This document shows, one piece after another, positions 46,801 through 58,282 of a stretch of 64,000 nucleotides of DNA (its first letter is position 1; each line of letters opens with the position of its first letter). The stretch covers positions 684,501 through 748,500 of the forward strand of contig JALJCO010001293.1 in the NCBI GenBank assembly GCA_023101725.1. Direction: 5' to 3'. The DNA is from Atherinomorus stipes (taxonomy: Eukaryota > Chordata > Actinopteri > Atheriniformes > Atherinidae). The notes under the pieces were generated by a model. That model did no database searches. It was given only the letters and a program-made list of their open reading frames with translations, and was not told where the DNA came from. Position numbers and translations under genes: made by a program.

Positions 46801-49800
46801 TAGAAGGTTGTTGGTTCAACTCCCATGTCATCCTAATCAAGCTGATCCTTTACAAAATAAAAGCCTTCAACGAGATCCATTCAGGTAGGAGGGTCGTTGG
46901 CAGGTTCGCATGGTGCTTCCCTTTCATTATGGGGCATAATTCCCCTTTAGCAATTCTCAAATTAAGAAAGATGTTCTTGTTTTAAGATCTTTTCTTTTAA
47001 AATCAGAAAGAAACAACACTGAAAAGAAGGATTACCAGACTAGTTTTGAGTTTTTTTTTTTTTTTTAAAAAATCTAAATGAGGTACTTGAAATGAGTGTT
47101 TTACCACTTGTTTAACGATTTTTCTCCCTGTCTAGAGTCTTGATATTTTTTCTTGTCTCAAGAAATCTTAGCAAGTATCATTATCTTACTCCATTGGCAG
47201 ATTATTTCACTTAAATATAGTCTGATTCTTCTCAATTTCAGAATTTCTTAACTCATAGTAAGACCACTACTTTTTGCAGTGTAATTAGCGAGCATTGTAC
47301 ATTTTCTTTATCTGCATGATAAAGACTTCAGCTTTCAATGGTTCTTAGCAGCAAACTCTGCAGTGTTTGACTCTGCAAACATGCCTCTTCTTGATTCCAC
47401 ATAACACTAATGTGTAATGTGTGTCTGTTCTGCTCTCCTTACCCTCACTTACCCCCCTTCTGTGAGAAAGCACCTCTGTGGTTTGTCTATATACAGACTG
47501 CTGTGAGCTGCATACTTTATTTGATTAATAAAGCTTAGAAAATTCGAAGATATGTGGAAAAAAATGTCCTTGAATTGGTGCAAATACACTGAAACGTGCT
47601 CTGACTAAACCTGTTACGTTTCCACATTCAGATTTACAACCTTTCACATATTCTTTTCAAATGAATTTGATTTAATCATGTTTGCTCAAATATCTGATGG
47701 TAATAATGTACAGCCATGAGTATTCTGCTCAGTTTTACCTCCGAGAAAACATTGACAAGATGCCATTTAGAAAAACAAAACAAAACAAAACAAACTGTGT
47801 ACACATGAAAATTCACACCAAAGATCTAATCATCATCTGATTTCTGACATTATCAGACAATTCTAATGATCATGTAGACAGCATAATCTAATCTGGATTA
47901 TCAGATAATGGCAGTTATCTGATTATGAGAAATTGGATTTCATGAATACTGTCTTCGTGCATGTAGACATATATCTGATTTATTTCGTTCTTTTACATCT
48001 GCAGATGTGCAAAAAACTGTGCAACTTGCTCTTTTCAACATTTTCCATTAAAAAGGTGAAAGCATTACAATGTCAGTTGAACACACCCACACACACTAAA
48101 AACCCCACAGTGGCGTGCACCGGCAAGAAGAGCTCTCATGTAGTCTATTTCGCAGACCTAGTAACTCCCACACAAGATCCTGACCCTATGACCACCATAT
48201 TTACCAAAGACCAGATGTTTTGAAAATAACAGGAAGTTGTTTCATTACATATGTACAGTACTCAGGAAAATGAATAAAAATAAATAAATAAATAGAGCAC
48301 TAGAAAACTTAGACAATGATATTTCAAATTTTGCATTTCAGAAGTGCATGAAGGCGTGTCATATTACCATTATCTGATTATTCCCAGTTATCAGCTTTTA
48401 ATGGTCATGTAAACAGGTTCACTGTCAGGAGCCAAACAAGTGCCTCTGAAGACAAGCTGGCCAATCATAACATACGTATTCTGATGCCTTCATCTTTGAG
48501 TCGTCAGTGATGATCTGTGTCTATCGTATCGCATTGTATTGTACTGTATTGTATCGTTTCCTATTGTATCATATTGTGTCCTATCCTATCCTATTGTATA
48601 GTATCCTATCCTATCATATCATGCCGTATCATTTCCTGTCGTATTGTATTCTTTGAGCCTGTCTCAAACCGCACACTTGCCAAAGTGCACTGGAATTCAG
48701 TGCATAGTGCGCACTCGTGTACTTTGTTTGTAGTGCGCACTATTGTCGCTAAATGCTGACCCAAACAGAGCACTGCACTTACAGGAAGTGACGGACTAGC
48801 ACTGCCTGCTAACATGAGCTAACTCTTCTGAGCTGGTATAACCGTGGCCTCAAACACACAACAAGATCATAACTGTCATCTGGGAGTGAACAGCTTGGTA
48901 GCATGCTACAATATACATTAGTAATTATGTCTAAATCATTTCATAAAGGTTACTTAAATCAAGTACAGTACCGCCTCCAATGCAGCAGGGGTCGCCACCG
49001 CTTCATTCACCGCCATTATTCAGCTCTGAAAGCAGTTTGAAAGTCCCGCCTCTTCCTCCACGTCAACAAAATGGCGTCCATTTAGTGTGAGTAGTGTGCT
49101 TTGTTCTGCACTGCATTTTTGGGCGTGATTAGGGCAACATCCTGGTACTTTCAGTGCACTGAAATTGTCACTTAAATGACACCATGTGTGCACTACACAC
49201 TCAAAAACAGTGTTTGAAGTGCTCAAGTGCGCGGATTGAGACAGACCCTTTGTTTCCTGTCGTATTGTATCATATTATATCGTATCCTATCCTGTCCTGT
49301 GGTATCATAGGTATCGTATCATGCTGTATCGTATTGTATCCTATCGTTTCCTATTGTATCGTATCGTATCATATTGTATCTTATCCTATTGTACTGTATC
49401 GTATCCTATCGTATTCTTCGTTTCCGATTGTATCAGATCGTGTCCTATCCTATCCTATGGTGTGGTATGGTATGGAATCATGTTGTGCGTTAATCCAACA
49501 ACATGAAAACTATGTTTTTATTTAAAAAAAAATCTTTTTAACCTGAACCAAGGTCAACACAAAGCCAAAGGTGCACACTCTTCTGCCTTTGTTACATTAT
49601 ATTTTATTGATGTCATCTATCTTTTCTATTAGAAACACAAGTGAGATTGTCTGTTTCCATGAGTGACCTGGAGAGCAACGCAGGGTGTATCCTGGATCTG
49701 AAGCGACACTTCCTCCCCATCCAGCGTGACCTTTCTGGAGTAGAGTGCTCCTGTAGAGACAGGGGGGTTCAGGTGGATGGATGAATGGATGGAACCGATC

Positions 49801-52800
49801 AATAATAGATTTCTGAACTAGAAGAAACAGCAGATGCTTTGCAGAGAGAAACTGCAGACTGATGGACACAAACTCACCTGTGTTTGCCTCATAATCCCCA
49901 ATGAACCTCTTGGTCAGAAACCTAACAATCAAAGCTATAAAGAAACAAAATGTCTCAATCAGATGCCAAAAAAGAGAAGGAATAACAGAAATATGAAGTG
50001 TTGCATAAAGTGCAGAGCATCGGTATGACATTGTAGTGATAAACCTCTCCAATAACATATAAAACCACTAACATACTGAAGTCTACAGACGAATATAACA
50101 CTGTACTTTTATCATGTGCAGGTGGAACTTCCCTTTTCCCTGATATATTTAATCCTCAGTCCTTGTATGGGATTTTTTTTCTCTTCTTCTTCTTTTGATA
50201 TGTTTTTTTCTTAAATCATATGTTGTGTTAAAAATGTTTGTAGAAAACTGGTTTACTATTCCTGTCCTTTTTCCAGAGGGTCTCTATTTAAGTTTTAAAC
50301 AATTGGGGTAGGAAGGATTCACTTCCCCTCCAATATTCAAAGGTATCTGTCTCCAAACATGCTCCAGCCCTCTGGAAAAGTTTGAGAAATTTACCCGTTA
50401 GTTTTTGCATTATCTTTGCAACTAACAGACTCCAAGGAGTTAACCTGGGCCAATGCTTTTTTTCTAGTGTGAGAACATTTTTAGAAAGGGTCAAACTTCA
50501 GACCAATCTTAGGAAGTTACAATTGTGTTATAGTGAGGTATCTCAAAAGAGTTTCCTGTCTGCAGGGTTTTTGTTTACACACATGCATCTTTGCAGTGTT
50601 TATGTGCATCCGATACTGTCTAGCATGGACCATAGAGGTTCATTACAGATCTTTATGACCCCTTGGAAACTTCCCATAGATTTTTTCAATGCCAGCATAT
50701 TCTCATGGGTATTGCTATTTTTGATCCATACTCAACATCTGTCATGAATTGAGGGGAAAATGTTTAATTAAGCTGCTCCTTCTGGAATATGATTAAAAAT
50801 CACTTTAACCTTAAAGAATCTAATTTCAGCACAATTAAACATATTATAGCCAGAGATGTGGGTGTTAGTGATCAACCATTGAATGAGCAATTAATCTCAC
50901 AACTAATTACAAATGATTGACCATACAAATCTTGTGAGACGATTTGTATTTAAATGTTCTATTGTGGTTTCTTAACTACTGATGTTTCAAATAAAAATAT
51001 CTTACATGTATGTGATATATTGTTTACTGTGCACTGTGTAAATTGCTCCATTGTTCCTGCTGAGCTGAACCGCTGATGATTTTTGCCAGGACAGTCTTGA
51101 AAAAGAGATTTTACACATAAATTTTTCATGTATTTCTTTTTTTACTTGCCCTTTTTTCCTGATTAAATAAAAATAGGTGAGAAGTATAATGGACCACTTG
51201 GAGCATTGAGACCAGTTTTATGTCATCTTCTGAAATTAGCAGTTTATTGTAATCAATAATAATAATAATAATAATAATGCATGAATCATATTTTATACAG
51301 TTGGCAAAACCTTTGCTAGAAAAAAACCCCTGTTGTACACAATATGATATACGTCATACCAGGGACAGAGGACTACCACAATGGGGAACCCCAAACAAAG
51401 TAGCTATTAGCAATACAAGTTAACAATGTGTTACACTCTTATTTGCTGCAGATAAACTCCGTAGCAACATGTTCATTGATAGATGGACTGTGTGTTTGTG
51501 ATTGATTTAAATGACACAAACTGTGACTTTCACACTGCAATAATCAGCACTTCTTTTGCTTGGAGCCGTCACACTGGATTTTAAGGTCAAGGTTGGAGTT
51601 GCTCTTCTGACTATCTGAGTCAAAAATCTGACTTTGAGGAATGTTCCAGTTTATTTTTCCAACTGGGAACTCTGAAAGTCTGACTTCCAAGTTCAAATGG
51701 AATGCACATAACAGCCTAAGATGGCTGTGTGTGTGTGTGTGTGTTCCTGTACTTGCTACATTTTAAGGACCATTGTGCACTTTTAACCAACAAAGTGAGG
51801 ACATTTTTGCAAAGTGAGCACATTTTGGCTGGTCCTCTCTAAAAAAACAAAACAAACAAAAAAAAACCTAAGAAAAACCCATATTTTAGGGGTCAAGATT
51901 TGGTTTAAGAGTTTAGGTTACAATTGAGTTAGGGCAAGTGGTAGGTTTAGGAAATCAGTCGTGGTGGTTAGGGTTAGGGAAGGGGGCTAGGGAATGCATT
52001 ATGTCAATGACTGTCCCCACTAAGATAGAAATACAAGCATGAGTGTTCTGCCAGATGGGGGTGTAACTTAAAATGATCATTGCGGAAAACTTTCCAAATC
52101 ATGCAGAATTACACAAGATGTCCAACTACGATGCCGTCACTGTGTAGGGAGGTGGTGTGAAGAACTAAGAGACAAGTAAACTTCAGTCTCTAATCCATCT
52201 TTTCACCAAGTTACAATGTGGTAACAAAATACTGTAATCAGATTATTTGTTCACTTTGAAAGACACCTAACATTATTCATAAACATGGTTTTTATAATAT
52301 TCTTTTTTCACCAGTGACTGAAGTTAGGTCTTAAAGGCGTTATAGATGATGTTTCTGTCAACAATTTTTGCAATATACTATGAAATTAGGTTCACTACCC
52401 CATATACTATGATTAATTAAATTAATGTATAGTAAATATAATTATACATCAGTTGTGAAAGTAATGGGGCTAAAAAACATCCACCAATCATCTCTGCATT
52501 CCTTACATTTTTCATTTGTCTATTGGCTTGTCAATCACTCTTACTCCCATAGTAAGAATGATTGACGGTCAACTCAATGGGTAAAAGGCAAGACTGATCA
52601 GTGAGAGTGATTGATTGGTGAGAGTAATACTATGTGCTGGAAGCGGCGTGCTCTCATCTGATGTTCACATTAGATAGCTAACATCATTCTGCCAGCAGTT
52701 AGCAACGTTCAGGCAACAACATTTGTTTTATGTGTGTTTTTGACATGATGAAAGAATCTGCCCCTGCTGTCTGCAAAACACGGAGTGGCTTGTGAACATT

Positions 52801-55800
52801 GTTCTGTGGCCGGGGGAGGGAGCTGTGAATCCAGCAGGTTGATCTTGCGCATTATTCAAAAACTCACTAACAGTCTCTGCTTTCTGAAATGCCAAAAACA
52901 TCTTCTGTAGCGCCTTTAAACAATATCTGCAGATTTAGAGAGAAATGTAAAAGACCTAGAAAGGCTCATCTGTGTCTTAATGTTTAGCGAACCACACGTA
53001 CCAGTCACCTTATTAGCTACATCTGTTCAATTGCTTGTTAACTCAAATATTTAATCAACCAATAACATGGCAGCAATTCACTGCATGGAGCCATGTAGAC
53101 ATGGTGAAGATGACTTACTGAAGTTCAAAGTAAGGATCAGAACGAGGAAGAAAGGGGATTTACAGTAAGTGACTTTAAACGTGGCATGGTTGCTGGTCTG
53201 AGTATTTTCTGCGATTTTCACACACTTGTCTACAATGTCTTGTTGATGTCTGAGAAGAATGGGCAGACTGGTTGGAGATGATGGAAAGGTAACAAGAAGA
53301 CAGATAAGCACTGGTTCCAACCAAGATATGTAGACGGCACGTCCAACCTTGGAGCAGATTTTTTATTCAAATCAGGGTCTGTTTGCTTGGAAAGGCCGCA
53401 TTGTTTGGGGTTTTATGAAGGTCCAAACAGACTCTGGTTCTGACCAAACAAGCGGACTTGGTCCACCTACAAACGCAGGTCTCGGTACGCTTCAAGTGGA
53501 CCAAATAGAGGAAGTGGACTACAACTGCCACACTGCATTTGGTTCAGCATGACATCGTAAGTTAATATTATGTTTTATATTATGAACATTCAGCATTGTT
53601 GGTAAACGCTGCCAAAACAAACACACATGTAGGACTTTTTTAGAAATGGCTCATGGTCAAACATGGAACGATGACGATGTGAAAGTTTTCATTTATATAT
53701 GGTCAGAAGAAAACATTCCAGTTCCTCGTAAATACCCACAGAAAAAAATGCAGTTTTTAAAGTAATTAGCTGTGAAATGGAGTCTGTGACATACCTGCAC
53801 AGTAGACCAGTGCCGCACTACACACTAAAAACTCCTGGGTCAAACTGCTGGTTAAAAAGAAACCTTCTAATTTCTGGGTTATTTTAACCCAGGCATTTGA
53901 GTTGCTGGGTTGATGCCCCAACTGCTGGATCAAAGTAACCCAACACTGTTGTCAACATAACCCAAATTCTGGGTCAAATATTCAACCTGAAAGTTGGATA
54001 AAAAAAAATAACCCAATTTTCTGGATTGGCCCCTTTTTAACCCAGCAGTGGGTCATTATAGGTTATTTTTGACCCAGGAGTTTTTAGTGAGTGCATTTTA
54101 AAAAAAAACAAAAACATCAACATTATATAATACCCTCTGGCTTGTTTGGCTAAAGTGCAGCGTGAAAGCAATCTCGGTCCAGGCCACCACCAACTAAGCC
54201 GAGCCCCAATTGGGAAGAGTCTAGCGGAATATCTGGTGTGAATGCACCCTATGAACCACAACCTGAGGCTACAATTCACATAGACTCACCAAAACTGGAC
54301 AACAAAAAATAGATTAACACTGTCTGGTCTGAGTCTCCAGTTCAGCTCCACATTCGGATGGTAGGATCAAAGTTTAGTGGAACTAACATGAAAACCTGCT
54401 GGTGGTGGTGTAACAGTGTGGAAGATGTTTTCTTGTCCTACGTTGGGCCCCTTAGTACCAATGTGGCATGGTTTAACCACCACAGCCTACCTGAGTATTA
54501 TTGCTGACCATGTCCATCCCTTTGTGACCACAGTGTAGCTGGATAATGCACCATATCACAATGAGTCCACTGTACCCCAACGGCCTCCACAGTCACCAGA
54601 TCTCAGTCCAACAGAGCAGCTTTGGGATGTGGTGGAACGGGAGATTCTCATCATGGATGTGCAGCAACTGTGTGACGCTATCATGTTGATATGGAGCAAA
54701 ATCTCAGAGGAATGTTTCCAATACCTTGTTGAATCTATGCCACTAAGAATGAAGGCAGATCTGAAGAAAATAGAGGGTCCAGCCCGGTCCTGGTACAATG
54801 GGTCTAATAGTCCTGATCAAGCAATGTCTGTAGAAGACTGATGAAAACTAAGAAATGGCACATTATTCCAGTTTATTATACGGCTCTTTAGAATGCAGTA
54901 GAATGCTCCATTGACTTGAATGGGTTTTCCCAATGTTTCAGCGGTCATTATTTTTGTATAATGACCGCTGGAACAATATAATGACCGCTGTAAAGGGCAA
55001 CGGATCTTTTTTTAAGCTGCGGCCTTAAGACCATGACAAGACCAGTGGCAAGAGGCATACGGCTAACTGCAGAAGAGGAAATGTCCAGTTCAACAAATAG
55101 CTGGTGCTAGCCCAAGTTCCAGCCGCCATGACTCAACTCACCAACGTTGCCAAGCAACAACTGCCCTGACTAGGCACGTCCCGGTATGAAATTCTAACTG
55201 TACGATAACCTTGAGCTAAAATATCACGGTTTCACGGTATGCCGTGGTATCATGACTACTCTTTTAAATATTTTTTTTTAAGTGTCTGGGTAAATAAAAA
55301 CAGCTTATTTTGGTTGAACAATGCCCTTTATTGGTACATCTGTACTTCCTTTGATGTTTAATGGCGTTGGCAAGACGTGAATATACTACCACCAACTGGG
55401 AGTGTGCATTAGGACAGGGGGGTACACCTGACTTGTACTCTGTCCCTGAGTATGATAAGACAGAATGAAGTTCATACCGCGATCAAGGTATGAAGGTATG
55501 ACGGAAAATGTAATAGTTTTCATACTACTATGTCTTTATAACGTGGTATACCTTGAAACCGGAAACCAGCACATCCCTAGCCCTGACTGTGGGTAACTAT
55601 TTTATTCTGAGCGTAAAATATCAGAAAGTTATTTGGCCCTCACAAAAATAGAAGACTTTAAAAGTAAAGTCTGGAGTTTCTCCGTTTCTGTTAGTAAACA
55701 CTATTCAAACTGAGCGCCCGTCTCTTCGGGCTAATGGTTGCATCGCTCTTCAGCTTCAAGCATCTCCTTCAGAGCTCGGAAGCATGTGAAAGCCAAACCA

Positions 55801-58238
55801 TTACTAACCCTGGTTTTCCAATGTGTACTATCTAAAGCTCTTTTCACTGCAGAGTAGCTACTTCCTTTTCTTTGCTGCGTCCACTGTTTCATTTTTTTTT
55901 TCCGGAGAGTTCGAGTGACTGGTGTTTGCTCCAATCATGAGCTTATCCACACACAGCATCATATCCTTAGCTCTGTCATTGGCTGGCAACATATACAGAA
56001 ATCTCCACCCAGAAACGTCCCGAACTCCAAAACAAAGGGAAAAGGTGAATTGCAGATGGGGGAGAGGGAGTTGCAAACAAACTCACCACCACATGAAAGT
56101 AGAGGCCCAAAGGTGTGGATTGGAGACGGATTTCACTTACACAAGTCTAATGTTTATTTTTCAGGGGGGAAACTCCATACTCTACCTTTAATTTGAATTG
56201 AATTAATTGGAATTTGAATAAAAAACTTTAATTTGAATTTCATTTTTATTTTTTGCAAGTAGCCGTAGCCAATCAGGGTAGACCGCTACATGTCAGGGTC
56301 TGCATTCGCCCTGAAGGTCTTTATTTCCCAATAATGACCAGCGTTCCATACATTATCCCTTACTTACAATCATTACACTGGCCACCTGTCACAGTGAGAA
56401 TTGATTTCAAAACATCTTTTCCTACTTTAAAGTCTTTCAGTGGCTCATGAAACATGAACCATGTATAACTACGAGGACATCTGGGCTTGATATACTGACC
56501 ATCTGCAGCTGGAACTAAAGAAGTGGAATTTTGTCAGAGAGCTGAAACAATCATCCCGATAATGTTTGACAAGCCGGGACACATAGTATAAATGATGATC
56601 ACTTACTGCCGCTGACATTTCAGTGGTGACGGTTTTTATTTTCCTTCTGTTTACATTAAAAAGCCATGCCTTGAACTTCACTGACTTCTACTTCTGGAAG
56701 TGAGAAAAACAGCTTGTCTTGTTTAGTTTATCCAATCATTGTCTTTGATAATTTATCACAAATTGTAAATGCCTTACTTTCTCCCTGTCAGACAAATTAG
56801 CCACTTGTAGTCCGGCTGTCTTGCAGCTGCTTTACAAGTTGATGTGTTTAGTCTGATCTGCATGTTGTAGGCATTTACAGCCACTTAAAACCCTAAACAT
56901 CATCAAATGTGTTTGAAATCTTACAGTAAATGGAAGAGATGGAAAGTGAGAGTAATTTTCCTCATCCTGATTCCGATTTATTGAAGTTTTCCCTGGTTGC
57001 TGATTTTCTTGAAAAGAACTTCATTTAAAAACAATTGTGGTTGCTGGTAAAATCATTACGTTTACTGAGGGGAAAAATACCAATCTACTATATTTCATAT
57101 TTAAGAGAATATAGGAGAATTGCATTTTCCTATATTAAAAAAAAAAACAAACATAAGATTTATTTTTAATACTTTAAATGACAGAAGTACTGAATATAAG
57201 CTCCACCTTCAACTGTTACATTACCAAGCTCTCCAAACAAATAAAAATATCCATGACAACCATCATAATAATCAAAAAAATGTAGCCCAAAAAATCATCA
57301 GATAGTCAGAAGGAAACATTGCTTTTCAGTATTCGAACTATTTTTGTTTAGGGCTGCCAAGATAAGTCGATCAATCGACTAATAGTCAACTATCAAAATA
57401 GTCGATGAATTATTTCGTAATCGACTAATTGTTTGTTTATAAGCTTTGTTTTTTCTCTCAAAATTGCCACTGTAAAAATTCTACATAAACAACAACTGAT
57501 TTTTTTTAAAAATGGGCGGGGGGTTCATTTACAAATTTTCCTTCCTTTTTATATAGCATGACCACCTTAGTTGTAACAATCACTCCATTATTTCCAAAAA
57601 TCTAGATCTTTCTCTTTAGAAAAAAAAATAAGAAAAGTTGTTATTTACATTTACCTTCATTTTCCTGGTCTGTGTCGCTGCCTGCCCCCCAATCAAAGTT
57701 TTCTAGACCCGCCCCTGCATGGAGCCTACACCACGAGCTGCAAGTTGATTGAGCATCTACTAACCTTGGGAATATCTTGAAGGAATAGTACACCCACAGA
57801 ATAATGCGCCTTCATTTTCTACTCACCCTCATGCTGATCAAGACTCTGGAGCACTTTTTTAATCTTTCAAATGCAACCAGAGACCCGAGGAGGGTTTCAT
57901 TTTCCCCCAACTTTCATATAATGGAGATCACTGGTGCCTGAAACAAGAAGGTCCATAAAAGTCCACAAAAACTTGGCAATATTCCTCCATACTGCTCGTC
58001 CAATGTAATCCAGGTGTCCTGAGTGGGTAGCGTCCATAATTTACTCGAAACGACATCATTTTGTGTAATTCTATAGCCTAAACAGCAGAACATTGCACTT
58101 GCTCTTTGCGTGTTCATGCGAGTTCACGACACTACAGCGTTCAGCGCCTACTCTACTGATAATGCAAGCGTAGAAGAAGAAGAAATTCGCTGTATACATT
58201 GTGCTAAGAGGGAACAAACTGTGGACAAACACAAAAAA

Positions 58239-58282
<44 letters not shown>

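Larger units (their letters stand above)
45207..47284. mobile_element. Large foldback element, CACTGCAAAAA ends, hosting two MITEs
   Basis: Ends CACTGCAAAAACAG and CTACTTTTTGCAGTG. Subterminal arms also pair: ACCAGATGAGTT-type and AACACTGAAAAGAAG sequence on the right is the complement of AGCTTCTTTTCAGTGTTTTT-type sequence near 45630. The centre is occupied by family D and family C MITEs. No transposase. In intron 3. Confidence 0.7.

Noticed and set aside
48517..48759. Open frame rich in Y-C-I-V-S-Y repeats
   Set aside because: It is the translation of a 5-bp satellite, whose period keeps frames open; not a protein.
50382..50747. 121-codon frame in rasl11a intron 1
   Set aside because: No recognisable motif, no flanking splice sites, and opposite strand to the gene. 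It may be old LINE sequence but I could not support it.
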